DNA of 64,000 nucleotides from Platynereis dumerilii. Taxonomy: Eukaryota > Annelida > Polychaeta > Phyllodocida > Nereididae. Position numbers and translations under genes: made by a program. The stretch lies in NCBI GenBank assembly GCA_026936325.1, contig JAPTHN010000015.1, positions 7,715,267 to 7,779,266 of the forward strand, given 5' to 3'. The first letter of the stretch is position 1. Each line of letters begins with the position of its first letter. The notes under the pieces are model-generated. The model ran no database searches. It had not been told where the DNA came from and was given only the letters and a program-made list of their open reading frames with translations. Shown here one piece after another: positions 1 through 11,543 of this stretch.

Positions 1-44
1 ATCTTGACAAGTCTGTAGCCTGCCTTTTAAAGAGGTGAAAAACA
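1..44 (-). repeat. Inverted fragment of the tandem-unit leader
   Basis: The first bases are the reverse complement, with small gaps, of a conserved stretch near the start of every tandem unit (10482-10515 in unit 1, the segment reading CACCTACTTTAAAG then GCAGGCTACAGACTTGTC). About 30 of 34 positions agree by eye. A further inverted piece of the array therefore probably reaches or lies to the left of this window. The remaining bases to 364 show no feature I recognise. Confidence 0.5.
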
Positions 45-364
45 AATATGTTAAAATCAGCAGGCTTAATTCATCTAGGTGTCTAGGTTTAGCTCCCTGC
101 AATAAACTCAGGCCCTTGAGCAACCTCTATGGAATATGTGTCCAAGCTAACTTGCATTCTTAAAAATATACCCTTTTAAGGTGGCTCGCTACCCACGAAA
201 TTACGTCACTTGCACACATTTCCGCGCAGTCAGGCAGGCCCTATCTATTGTAACGTCACCACTCTGCTGACACTGTTCAAGATCTTTTTTTGATTTTAAG
301 AATTTCCTGCGTCGGCCACTTCGTTTGCAATTTGCGCCACTTCTATTGGGGTTAGAGACTTCTC

Positions 365-1037
365 TAGGGTGGTCCAAAAACACTTTCTTCTAAATTTCTT
401 TGATTTGAAGCTTGCATTGTGATCTTATATCGATAGAAGGTATTGAGTAAAAATTTCAGCAAAATCGATTAATATTTAGAGGTGGCACAAAGCCGTTGAA
501 GTTTAGCATGTGATTGCCCTGCAGCAGACCTCAAAATCATTGGTATTTACAAAATCTTGCAATAATGGCCAATAATTTTGATCAAATAACCTTTTTTTAG
601 TATGTCAAGGATGCCTAATCTAGTCCTGATATTCTTTCTGACTTAAAAAGTTTTATGGAAGGTCAGCATAGATATTATATTATATAAGTCAATTTTCAAG
701 TATTTTTTCATTAAAACAGGCAAATATTTCACTTACTATGAATAATAAATCCAAAATTATCCTCAGATATTACTTTTCCATGCCAACATTATCATATACT
801 AAAAAACCGCAAAAAAAATTTACTTCGGAGAAAGATCTGGGAAATTGACCATTTTTTCAGTTCCGCGAATGGGGAATTACATGATAAACTTTAGGGGCTT
901 TGTAGCACCTCTAAATATTAACCGATTTGGCTGAAATTTTGTGTGTGTTTGTTTTGCTTATGTGGTCATCAATTTCTGCTTTCAAATTGGGGGTTTTTGG
1001 AGATTTGATTTTTCCCATAGGAATATGGACCACCCTA
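365..1037. mobile_element. hAT-like MITE with long terminal inverted repeats
   Basis: A 673-bp non-autonomous element. Its ends read TAGGGTGGTCCA and the exact reverse complement, and it is flanked by a perfect 8-bp target duplication GACTTCTC (357-364 and 1038-1045). The inverted repeats extend inward about 170 bp: the left arm carries ATATTTAGAGGTGGCACAAAG and the right arm its complement near 885-915. An 8-bp duplication and TAGGG termini are typical of the hAT superfamily. There is no transposase frame. The inner part of the arm, with the ATATTTAGRGGTG word, is shared with the larger element at 30053-32370, so the two look like related families. The 83-codon frame at 927-1178 only spans its right end and flank. 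Confidence 0.85.
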
Positions 1038-1045
1038 GACTTCTC

Positions 1046-1701
1046 GTTTGGAGCATTGTTGCTCCATGAAGAATACTATATACAACCGGAGATTCAACTA
1101 GATACTCAAAACAAAAACTTTTTACAGGCGATTTTCGGCAAGCAGGTCTTATTTCTCAAAAATGACTTTGCGATATAAATAAATGTTTTTATCAATTTCA
1201 TGCATGGTAGGAAGGCTTGTCTATATCATCATATTGTTCCCAACTATTTTTGGAAATAAATGACAAAGAATTGAAAAATCCTATCCCGTCAATTTTTTTT
1301 AGCGCCATGGTTTATGAAAAAAGTTAAAATTGTCGAAATCGAAACTTATATTCCGAGCCCCTTGGAAAGTCCTTTAAACTAAATATATCTCTTTGAAATT
1401 GTTATCACCTTTTCCATGAAAGTGTCTTCTTTAATTTCATGCTTCATTGCATAATATGGGATGCATGACGACTGAATGGCAGAACAAACTTCCCAGTAAG
1501 AAAAATAAGAAAAAAAAATTTAGTTTTTTAGGTTTGTGTGGACTGACTTTCTGGTACATAATCCCACATATTATTTTTAAAAGGCTAGTAGCGACCACTT
1601 TTGTTTACATATCCTTGCTATAAACTATATTTTGGATCATTCTAAACCGTTTTTAGGAAATCCTATCTTGGAAAGTTCACGAGTATCGAGCCAACTTAAA
1701 A
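1046..1701. other. AT-rich stretch without recognisable feature
   Basis: Both strands were read. There is no convincing frame, RNA gene or inverted repeat here. The DNA is AT-rich with short A and T runs. Confidence 0.5.
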
Positions 1702-1715
1702 ACAAGAACCAGATT

Positions 1716-2017
1716 GTTTGTTTGTTTGTTTGTTTGTGTTTTACGCCTCTGCAGCACCTTAGTGGGCTATATCGAGGCAGGCGACCCCCGTATGATGATG
1801 AGATGAGAAGACTGTGAGCCTGGTACATACCCTATTAATTCAGGGATGCCCAGGGTCTTTCAGTTGCCCCAGCATAGAACACTGGATACAACCCGCCTCC
1901 ATTTAATGTCCCATGGGCTCGGACTAAATTGAGTTCCGGGGTGGGATTCGAACCCACGCCCTCAGAGCCAGTGGTTGTGAAACAAGCACTCTTAACCATT
2001 AGGCCACGGAGGAACTC
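1716..2017 (-). mobile_element. tRNA-derived SINE (complete, 14-bp TSD)
   Basis: A full-length SINE in reverse orientation. Its 5' head (1933-2015, minus strand) resembles a class II (Ser/Leu-type) tRNA: an A-box-like TGGCCTAATGG, a B-box GGTTCGAATCC inside a GTGGG/CCCAC T-stem, and GTTCC/GGAAC at the two ends of the acceptor. The anticodon stem is degenerate, so this is a promoter relic and not a tRNA gene. The body is unrelated to tRNA. The 3' end is an (AAAC)n-like tail, read on the plus strand as TTTG repeats at 1716-1737. A perfect 14-bp duplication ACAAGAACCAGATT flanks it (1702-1715, 2018-2031), the mark of LINE-mediated insertion. The intact duplication implies a fairly recent insertion. 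The small frames at 1632-1828 are by-products. Confidence 0.92.
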
Positions 2018-2031
2018 ACAAGAACCAGATT

Positions 2032-2569
2032 AAGCAGACATACGTTCGTGAGACTCTCTTAAAAGGGGATGTCGGTTTCATTGGCTGTTATACATATCCA
2101 AGTTAGTAGGTTAAGATAAGCATTAAGGGTAGTCAACGGCACTTAGACCTATCTGCTGCAGGTCCAACGTTTGACACTCAGTCAGAGAACAATTTTTCAG
2201 TTGATCTCCATGAGCAACCTGCAGGGTGGATTTTGCTCGGATGAGAAATTAGATCAGCAGTGGCCGGTGTGAGTGTCCAACTGTCCATGCTTTGTAAGAT
2301 AAAGATCCTTCATAATGCATACCTAGATCTGGCTAAATTCAAACTTATTATGCAAAATGGAATAACGAACACTTGACAAAAGGGGTAAATGATAGATATC
2401 TATCAGAACTCGATCAAAAATTTCACATCCATAAATCTGTGCATTCCAAGAGGTCCGGAACATAAGCATTGATAAAAATTATAAGCTTGATCACGAAGAA
2501 CTTCTCTACTCAATAAGAGATTCAGATCCAAAAGTTTACAGAGCAATATAAAAATGTACAATTAGAAAG
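2032..2569. other. Unique stretch, nothing recognised
   Basis: No frame, RNA structure or repeat is apparent between the SINE and the inverted N block. Confidence 0.4.
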
Positions 2570-4275
2570 AAAATAATTGTGTGCTATTCACAACAGCATA
2601 AGATCAAGCAACCAGATCATCTGTCACACAAAAGGTCATTATCTGATTAGCAAAATTCTTCAGCATGTAAGGCTGCTCCAATCTGCAATAACAGATCGCC
2701 TCGCTTTTTGCTGCTGGGGAAATCAACAAAAAACAGGCAATCAAGTTGATTCTCCATTGTCAAAACGTACAATAGCCCAAGTCAAGCTTGCAATCCTTAT
2801 TAAGTTACCCAAGGCGACAAAAGCTAGGATAATGGTTGTGATGCTGGTGAAGAAGGACCCAAAACCTAAGTTAAGTTTGCCACTGGCCATTAGTAACAAG
2901 TATTTACAATTATTGAGCCACAGCTATGGAAATATAACAGTAATAAAGCTTGAAAGAAAGCCCAACTGGTGTGATTTTTTAATTATTAAGACGATGCTTC
3001 GGCAGCTCTCTGTTGTGATTTCTACTTGGCAGAATGGTTTATCTTAAGTGAATTCTGAATTTATAAGATTGAGTAAATTCTAATTGCATCTTCACTTCAA
3101 ATAAACTGGGAAGTCTGCAGCTGTTATTTCAGCTTGTGAAATTGCTGTCAATCCTTCAGAAACCTTCAGCTTGCTAAGCTAGTCACAAAGCTTAATATGA
3201 ATGAAGGGATCTCTCTGTGACGTCACTGCTGTTGGATGTGACATATGACATTGCCGCAGTCAGCTGTTCAGTATGTGCTCTGATTTTTCATCTGTCTTTA
3301 CACATAATGACTAATGAGTGGGCTCTTTCAAAAGACAAAAATGTTTGTCTATGATAGTTAGAGATATTATAGAATTTGGGTAGTTTAATTCTCAGTTCGC
3401 ATCAATGTAAGCAGGAATGCAGTGATCACCACAAATTTTTTTAATGCAGGCTAGGAGCGGCAAATGCCCTTTTTACACTTCCCTACCCCCTCCAACAGCC
3501 AATTACTTGTACTTCCTGTGACAATGACAACATTACTCAAACTGATTTATTGAACCCGAACTCATTCAATCTCTGGCGTTCACCTTGAAAAATTCAATTG
3601 AGATCTCAAGCCAGTTTTGGACATGATGATGTCCCTCTTTCTAATTGGAAATTGGTTGTTTGAGTACAGATTGCTTGTTTAAATAAGGAATGTCAAATAC
3701 AGATGGGTTGTGCAGCCTGATTATAGGTTTCTCTTTGAAAAAACTCTTGTTGCTTAAAATTGCACTTTTCAAAATTGTTATAGTCTCTTTGTTTACTATT
3801 CAGTTTAAAAAGGCAAGTCGTTTGTAAATTAAAGAAAATGATAACAATTCAAGCGAAGACAATTAAATTATTTTGAAATATTAACTTTGATATAGTGTAA
3901 CGCTAAAGAGCCTATAAAGAGCCTAATATGCTTACTATCACAGTTTTAGCTGTGGAATCTAGATTTCATTTAAAAGACACCTGACACACACACTCATCCT
4001 ATACAGCAAACACTATGTAATTTCTTGTTACAATGTGTATTAAAACAGCAAAATGGTTAAAATCAAACAACAAAATGCTTCTTGGAACCAAGAGCAGTAA
4101 ACAAGCAATCTGTTCTGTGGACACAGCATCTAGTACAGATCTTGTCCAGGACTGACAAATTAGGTAATTCTAAAGCAGTGACCAGACCTAATTAGGGCCA
4201 ACAGGCTGGTCATTTCAGGAGAGGAATAGCCAACTCTCTTGGGGCAGACATTGATCATTAGACAGTTGATTAACA
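2570..4275 (-). repeat. Block N, inverted copy
   Basis: This is the reverse complement of the N block at 8283-10075. Matching landmarks run in mirror order. The segment ending in GGCAGACATTGATCATT (about 4240-4262) mirrors 8281-8300. The 'gaggtctcatc'-type segment near 3610-3640 mirrors 8740-8790. The stretch at 2610-2880 mirrors 9690-9945. The part at about 4140-4262 is nearly identical to its mate over more than 100 bp, while other parts are clearly diverged. The 156-codon frame at 2577-3047 lies here, but its counterparts in other copies shift frame, and the opposite strand is equally open in some copies. I read it as non-coding. Confidence 0.8.
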
Positions 4276-4414
4276 GTTCCTGGTGGAAGTTGAATAAATT
4301 TGATAATGAGTAGGTAGGTAAGCCCAAAGATAGTCCGATGGGCAGGTTAGTTGTTAGGCGGCTTAGGAAAGAGGTGTGAAATATTTTGCAGGTTTACCAG
4401 AGCAATTCGGTTTA

Positions 4415-5007
4415 CACCGAGTGCCAAGTTATTAGGCAGCGACGCTTTTTGCCATATCTCCAAAAGTATTTGGAATATTTTTATATCCTTCATCCACAAG
4501 AATGGGTTGGGGTAGACAATTATTCTGAGCAAATGTTGTCCCATTCCATTCACGCAGTCAGACGTTATAGCATTTATTACAGGTTTCGGGTGTGCCAAGT
4601 TATTAGGTACATTTGCAAGTTGCATTAAAACATGGACAAAACCTAAGAAATCTCAAATGAAAATGACCTACATATATTCCCAATATTAATTTCCATAAAG
4701 TTATGTCATGTTCGGAAGCTTTCATGCCTGCACTTGGAAGCAATCCACTCTATTCTGCTCCATTGGAATACTATTGAATTTACCTGAATTTTGACAAACA
4801 AAGCCTCTCTGGGACTAAAAGTAAGGCACACCAAAAACCTCTAATAAATGCTGTAACTTCTGACTGTGTTAACGGAATGGGACAAAAGTTGCTCAGAATA
4901 ATGTTCTACCCTAACCCAAGCTTGTGGGTGAAGGAAATAAAAATATTCCAAATACTTTTGGAGATATGGCAAAAAATCATCGCTGCCTAATAACTTGGCA
5001 CTCAGTG
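4415..5007. mobile_element. Tc1/mariner-type foldback MITE
   Basis: A 593-bp palindromic element. The left end reads CACCGAGTGCCAAGTTATTA and the right end is its complement with one change (TAATAACTTGGCACTCAGTG). It sits between TA dinucleotides (4413-4414 and 5008-5009), as expected for Tc1/mariner-class insertions. The inverted arms are about 200 bp long (4415 to about 4625 and about 4815-5007) and diverged, including a shared segment reading TTTGCCATATCTCCAAAAGT. The loop of about 190 bp is unique. There is no transposase. The overlapping frames at 4347-4628 on both strands are shadows of the palindrome. Arm divergence suggests an older insertion. Confidence 0.85.
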
Positions 5008-5016
5008 TAGAAGTGA

Positions 5017-5469
5017 AGAAACAGTTTGATTGTTTTTGATTTAGTTTTAATTGATAGACTGATTGAAAGACACCAATCAGGGTGTAGAGATACTTGTGCC
5101 GAATTTGCCTGTGAGAAGTTGAGTATGATGAACATAATTTAGCGCTTAAATGAACTTCTTAGTAATTTAACAGCTGAAATTATTGGCAAAGCAAGCAAAA
5201 TAGAGACTTGGTGACTGCCTAGATTGATGAGGTGGGATAAAGGAATGACAATTTTTTACACCCTGACCTGATGAGAGTCGAATGAAGTGGTCAGAGCCTT
5301 TAATGTCTTCTTCCTGCAACTTTCAGTCATTTAGCTATCTGTATTGAGTTCAGAGTAGAGCAACTTCACCAGAAAATGTTTCACGTGCCACACAATATCT
5401 GGATCCACTAGTGCAAAGCAATAAAAAAAAACATAAAATGCTCATGTTGTTGTGGCATTCGATTCACTG
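5017..5469. other. Unique stretch, nothing recognised
   Basis: No coding, RNA or repeat signal is seen between the MITE and the next partial N block. Confidence 0.4.
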
Positions 5470-6180
5470 GAATCAAGAAACCAGATCATCTGTCACACAA
5501 AAGGTCATTATCTGATTAGCAAAATTCTTCAGCATGTAAGGTTGCTCCAATCTGCAATAACAGATCGCCTCACTTTTTGCTGCTGGGGAAGTCAACAAAA
5601 AAAGGCAATCAAGTTGATTACTCCATTGTCAAAACATACAATAGCCCAAGTCAAGCTTGCAACCCTTATTAAGTTACCAAAGGCAACAAAAGCTCGATTA
5701 ATGCTTGTGATTCTGCTAAAGAAAGACCAGAAAGCCAAGTTAAGTTTGCCACAAGCCATTAGTGACAAGGATTAATTATTACGCAGCTACTGTGGAAATC
5801 TAATGTGTTAATATCATTTGAAAGACAGCCCGACTAGTGTGGCTTCTTCTGCAGGTTTTCTTAATTTCAAGAGGCTGCTCTGGTAGTGCTCTGTTATGAT
5901 TTCTACATGGCAGACTGCTTTATCAAAGTGAATTCTGACTCGTTTATAAGATTGAGTAAGTTCTAATTGCATCTTTACTTCAGCTAAGATGCCAGCGGCT
6001 GTTATTGCAGCTTGTGAAATTGCTGTCAAACCTTCAGGAACCCTCAGGAATATCATGAGCTCTTCTGTGAGTTGGCGCTCAAGACAAAGGATTTGGTTTC
6101 CCTGTGACATCGCTTCTGTTGAATGTGACATGTGGCATCATGGCTGTTGAATGTGAGCTCTGTTTCTGACAGTGTGATTG
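5470..6180 (-). repeat. Block N, second partial inverted copy
   Basis: This lies in the same orientation as the copy at 2570-4275, from the GATCATCTGTCACACAAAAG landmark on. It covers about 2603-3280 of that copy. The 107-codon frame at 5452-5775 corresponds to the 156-codon frame at 2577-3047, but the two differ by length changes in an A-run (near 5597) that alter frame. The right boundary is diffuse. Bases 6181-6540 hold nothing I recognise. Confidence 0.75.
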
Positions 6181-6555
6181 CACAATGTGATTTTACAATA
6201 TGAGTTCTTTGTGACGGCACAATAAGGACAGACCAAAAGGAAATAGGAGAGGCAGATGATTTTCTGTTCATGTCATGTTGACACAAACCAATCAGCACAA
6301 TAATTCTTTTTCAAATATGTTTTAGGGGGAGGGTTGTCATACCAGTTTTAAACAGATCTTTCATGTACTTCTTGTGGTGGTGACAGAATTACAAGCCAAC
6401 AAAATCTGATAAACCTATCTTATTGACCACTGTAGAGGTCAGACCGCCAGTTTTACATTTTTGAAAATTCTGCAGGTTTAGTTTGAAGAGAGCCAACTGC
6501 ATCAAAGCCAAAAAACAAATTGTCAAAGAAATATTTCATTACATGATTATATATC

Positions 6556-6630
6556 TTTGGTAATTGAAAGCACAATATTTGCATGTGAGTCTCAATCAAA
6601 AAATATAGGTTCCAGGTTCAATTCCTTATA
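6556..6630 (+). mobile_element. Degenerate tRNA-like SINE head
   Basis: A stretch reading GCATGTGAGTCTCAAT followed by CAGGTTCAATTCC (6613-6625) has the spacing and B-box of a tRNA-derived SINE head. The A-box side is weak (TGGTAATTGAAAGCAC). No target duplication was found, so the element is old or partial. Confidence 0.35.
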
Positions 6631-8282
6631 TCACCTCACCGGGGTGTATCATTTATGTTGGATGGCAGTTTCAATTATCCTTCACCTCATTGGTTTTTTC
6701 TCCTCCTGTCCTAATCAGCTTACCACTGTGCTTAATACTACTAGACATCATCCACACATTCTTTGAAGGATACTGCTTTTTTTCATGTTCGCTTTCTTAC
6801 AGGGTTTTTAAACTTTACGATCGTTGCCATCAGTTTCCAAATCAATTGTTTAAATTAAAATTTCCTGTTTCAAGGTATTGTCTCCGATGGTAATCGGCCT
6901 TTCAAAAATTTCCCAACATATTGTAGCGGAACACCCAGAGAATTCATTGAATGGCACAGGGACTGATTCTTATACTTTTCGACTGCTATCTGTGCCACAC
7001 ACATGCATGATATCACACCTTAAAATTCTAAACATGCAATCAAATTATCAAGATACGTAAAACAACAAGCCCTCTGATTCACTTCACAGCAAATTTTCTT
7101 TTGATCTGTGTGCACGGAAACTTCCAACAGATTGTGTATGTATGAAATTTTATCCACATTTTAAGTATGCCTATCTATGTTTCACCATCTCTTCAATGTT
7201 GAATGCATATATACATACTGTATTACGTGTGCATGAAAAAAATTTAACATTGGCCTGAAAAATTGTAAGACTGAAGTCACTCATTGACAAAGTATTTTTC
7301 ATTTATTGTCATTCTTGGGAGGACATTGCATCTAGCAAATTTTAAGAGCAGATGAAATACACCATACATGTACATTACGCCAAAAACATTGTAACCATAT
7401 TGCCCTAAATACATTTGCAATTTGAAGCTTCGTCGAAACATTTGCCAAATTAAGCCTTATGTGTCTCAGCTCTTTCTTACTTTAAGTCATAAAATAAACA
7501 TGGATTTTAATGCGTTCTTAGCTCCAGCTAATCTTCTTACTGGAATAAAATTATCATATACATAAAGAGTTTTACAGAAAAGATGTGACAGACATGTTGC
7601 TGTGTTTGCCTCGAAAAGCAAACACGTGTTGAATTGGAGAGACTCAGAGGATTTCAAGATGAAGAAAATAAACTTTAATGCTTTGAGACCCTGCAGGTGC
7701 TTCCTCTTAGGCTACTTTTCTGCTATGTTCAGATAGATTGATCAATGTTTCTTAAATTCTATATGAACATGTTGTTTGCACTTATATACATGTATAAATA
7801 TTATTCAGCTGTTATCTCGAAATGTTTATCTATATTTTATTGTTACTGTTGATAATATGTTTTTACATTTATTTAGGATTGTCATTGTGATGACTTATCA
7901 AGAATGAAAAAAGAAAATTTCACATCATAAGTATTTCACATGATACTTAGAATTATTCAATTTGACATTGGCCAGAAATAGATAAGATATTGAGCATTAC
8001 TTCACAGATTTAAATCCAAGGAAATGTCAAGACCGAGTTCCAATGTATTCTGTTCGGTTTTAGAAGGGTTGCTTTGTATTCTTCTACTTATTTATTCATT
8101 AATGTAGTGAGTAGCATTGGGCAATTTTACACTTTTTATAACTTTCACACACTTTCTTTAAGATCTGGGACAAAATCTATGCAATTCATTGCTTTTTTAG
8201 GCTCGTCGCCAAGATGCTAAAGTAATGTTTTGCTCCCTGACACTATTCACTTGGCACTCTCGTAGTCAAGCTTCTATAAAAT
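6631..8282. other. AT-rich unique stretch
   Basis: No coding or structural feature stands out over about 1.65 kb. The frames at 6557-7060 are short and unlike known proteins. The only local structure noted is a short hairpin, TGTTTGC with its complement GCAAACA, near 7600-7622. Confidence 0.4.
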
Positions 8283-10075
8283 GATCAATGTCTGCCCCAA
8301 GAGAGTTGGCTATTCCTCTCCTGAAATGACCAGCCTGTTGGCCCTAATTAGGTCTGGTCACTGCTTTAGAATTACCTAATTTGTCAGTCTTGGGCAAGAT
8401 CCGTATGCTACAGTGTGTCCAAGTAACAGATTGACTGTTAATTCTTTCCAATTGGTGCTGCAGCGATTTTCCTGCTGGATTAGACTTTCAATTGGTTGAT
8501 GAATTTGGTTCATAAGAACTGTAGTGGACAATTTAACTGGAAAAAAATTAATTCTTGACTATTTAATTTGAATTTGTAAGGCTCTGTTGCAGCTTCTTCT
8601 GTTTTTCACAATCGTTTTGCATAGACAGAGCTTTGTTGGTCAACAACAACAGTAACATGAGCTGCAACAAATTTAAAAGTGCTTAACCAACCGTTTCAAA
8701 GTAATTATCCATCCAATTTTCTTTAAGACAACCAATCTGTAATTAGAAATGGAGACATCATCATGTCAAAAAATGGCCTGAGAGCTTAATTGATTTTAAA
8801 GGTGAATTCCAGGGCTTGAATGAATTTGGTTTAATAAATTGGTTTGAGCGAGTTACCCTGTCCTTGTGACAGGAAGTACCAAGGAGAGAGGGGGGCAGCT
8901 AATTCAAAATGGGATTTGCTCCCCCTCCTTTCTCCATAATTTTCTCTAAAAAATAGAAAAGAGCTGTTGTGGCTGATTGGTTTTATGTCAACATTTGACA
9001 TGAACAGAAAATTACCCCCCCCCCCACGTAATTTTTCTATTTCCAGTATGCATATTGTGCCAGCCTAATTATTACTTCTGTGTCAAAGGCAGTGCTCAGA
9101 TTCGAAGAATTGATTTCAAATGGAAAATTCAACATCAATGATGTCACGCAGTCCGCATATAGTAATGCTGAGTAAATCATGAAAGATTCCAATTTTGAGC
9201 ACAGAGATGAAACGGAAATACAATGTATGCAAAATCTCAGAAAATGTTGAAGGTTATTACAAGTCAGCAGATTATAATTCAGAGAAGCTCAGAAAACACC
9301 TGAGGGTTCTTCATTTAGAACTTGCAGATAGATAATCAGTGGAGCTCAGAAAATCCAGAAGATTCTTGTTTTTGACACAAAGGTTCACCCACCATCTCCA
9401 TTACATATTTGAAGTAAAGATGCAATTGGAGCTTGCCTAATCTTCTAAACGAGTAGTATTCTCTTTAAATAAGGCAGTCTGCCATATTAAAATCATAACA
9501 GAACACAAACAAAGCTGCCTCTTAATATAATAATTACAAAAAGAGTGAGGAAAGCAACAAGACAGCCATAGAAGCCACCCTAGTTTGGCTTTCCTTGAAA
9601 CTTCATTAACATGTTAAATTTCCACAGAAGTCGCTTTATAATTAGTCTTTGTCAGTAACGGCCCGTGGAAAACTTAACTTGGCTTTCTGGTCTTTCTTTA
9701 CAAGAATCACAAGCATTAATCGAGCTTTTGTTGCCCTGGGTAACTTAATAAGGGTTGCAAGCTTGACTTGGGCTATTGTATGTTTTGACAATGGAGTAAT
9801 CAACGTGATTGCCTGTTTTTTGTTGATTTCCCCAGCAGCAAAAAGCGAGGCGATCTATTATTGCAGATTAGAGCAGCCTTACATGCTGAGGAATGTTGCT
9901 AATCAGATAATGACCTTTTGTATGACAGATGATCTGGTTTCTCAGATCTGCATGGTGAATCAAATGCCTCACCACTTGTGGATCCTCACCTCGCTTTTTT
10001 GTACACTGCCAGCCAAAAGTATGGAAACGCATGGAACAGTCTAGTCTTGGAGCATCTCAGAATGTAAATTTAATT
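8283..10075 (+). repeat. Block N, complete copy before unit 1
   Basis: About 1.8 kb that recurs as part of the tandem unit in unit 2 (about 36430-36993 plus 38621-39650, split by an insertion) and unit 3 (about 49000-49990), and in inverted orientation at 2570-4275 and 5470-6180. It holds a 131-codon frame on the plus strand (9649-10044), also open in the unit 2 copy (39213-39527), with a hydrophobic stretch. In the 49.6-kb copy this frame stops early, and in the 5.5-kb copy it shifts. I do not recognise the peptide and doubt that it is expressed. Its position before unit 1 suggests a lost or truncated earlier unit. Confidence 0.8.
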
Positions 10076-10175
10076 TTTTAGAGGTTAAATCATGAATGTG
10101 TTAGTCATAAAAAGTGTCTAAATAAAGTCTGTGGAGACTGAATTAGAGGTAGTTGAGTTAAAATCTTTCAGAACC

Positions 10176-10289
10176 ATCATTGGTAATGGCACATACATCT
10201 CTAAGAGATGTCAGCCTACCACAGTGTTTTTATGTACCATGATGATGTATTTCTGTGCTTTTAGTGGTCAATAAATTGAAATTAGAACC
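10176..10289. mobile_element. 108-bp insertion with 6-bp direct repeat
   Basis: In unit 3 the same place reads CTTTCAGAACCCTGAAAG without interruption (39727-39744). Here 108 bp (10176-10283) separate two copies of AGAACC (10170-10175, 10284-10289). The ends are not clearly inverted, so the family is unknown. It may be a small transposon or a template-switch duplication. Confidence 0.55.
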
Positions 10290-10844
10290 CTGAAAGTTAC
10301 ATTATGCAGCCTAAAGACAAGTAAAATTGCTTGCGTCAGTTATCAGAAATAGGCAGCCGATAATTTGAATGTATATCACTGACTGGTTTCAATCCTCCCT
10401 CACCTCATTTCTGTTTACTCATCCCAAAAAGGCTACCAGGTGCATAAGTACAGGACATAAAGCCCTAATCATCCATCCGTGCACCTACTTTAAAGAAGCA
10501 GGCTACAGACTTGTCCGGATTCTGGAGCATAATTTGTCACAATGAAATGGCCCAGTTGTGTCACTTAGGTATCAATAATGAGAGGACACATCTGCCATGT
10601 CCGGTAGCACTGGCAGAACCATTTGTAATAGAACAGAATGCTGTCAATGTTTTTCTCCGTCAATTATAATGATTAACTTAGACTTACTGTTCTCTTTATA
10701 TCCCCATCATGGCAGTTTAAAAAACCCTGGGAAAAGAACAGATAGCAATCTCTAAGGAGCTTGTAGAAGATGTTAAGCCTATTCGCTATATATGTAGTGG
10801 GGAAACGGGGGCATTAAAAGCAGAGCTAAAATAGATTGCACTAA

Positions 10845-11285
10845 TTAATGAAAGAAGTCACGATATAAGTATAATTGGAAATCTGATACATGGTTATAAG
10901 AGCTAAGATTTTTATGTCTTAATTTCTCGGCATCTAGAGAGTTGATTTGGCCAATGTAATTGACAAGACAATGTCTGATTTGGGGAAAATTAAGCCTGGA
11001 CAGTGCAGAGTAATGCTTAGTGGGCTTCAATATATAATTTAAATTTAAATCTAATGAAAGAAACGTGGTTTTGATGAACCATTGAAGGATACTTGCAGAT
11101 TTGAAACCTAGAACTGCCCATAGAATTGAATTATGTTTTAACCTGTCTCCTTGAAGATGTTGAAAGAAACAAATTCTGAACCCAACACAGTTAATAACGG
11201 CCCTTTTCAGAGATAAAATAAATGACATTGTAAATTTCATAGAGAAGCATACTGTATAAAGAAACGAAGCATCAAAATCAGGCAA
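10845..11285 (-). other. Repeat-borne open frame, probably non-coding (146 codons)
   Basis: The longest frame that recurs through the array: 146 codons here, 178 in unit 3 (40228-40764) and 168 in unit 4 (50732-51238). In unit 2 it is cut off (19905-20120) next to a large insertion. No domain is recognised. The peptide is Leu/Ile/Lys/Asn-rich, as expected from AT-rich DNA. Comparing about 200 bp of unit 1 (11017-11215) with unit 4 by eye, I count four amino-acid-changing and two silent differences, close to neutral expectation. I do not call it a gene. Confidence 0.2.
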
Positions 11286-11543
11286 TACCTAAAAAAAAAA
11301 AAACAAGTTTTTCATACATGTGAGAAAGTGATTTTACTGTTATTTATGTATTTGAGACTGACTGCCACAAATGTCAGTCAACTAACTTTAGGGGGCAATC
11401 ATTGGATATATATTATATCCAACCTTTCAGCCTTTCCTTGGTAGTAACAGAATGTTTGTATGCAATGTTTAGACAGCCCTGGGCCAGCAAGACTGTACCT
11501 TAGGGAAAAACAGTAGCGGACTGTCCAACAGAGTCAGCCAGGC

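Noticed and set aside
1933-2015. A functional tRNA gene on the minus strand
   Set aside because: The anticodon stem does not pair and the acceptor is imperfect. The SINE body, tail and target duplication explain it.
2577-3047. 156-codon frame as a real gene
   Set aside because: Other copies of block N shift or stop the frame, and the opposite strand is equally open in copies at 9649 and 39213.
4347-4628. Overlapping frames on both strands near 4.4 kb
   Set aside because: Shadows of a palindromic MITE.
10845-11285. Conserved 146-178-codon frame as a gene
   Set aside because: Four replacement and two silent differences between units 1 and 4 in the part compared, with no domain and truncation in unit 2.
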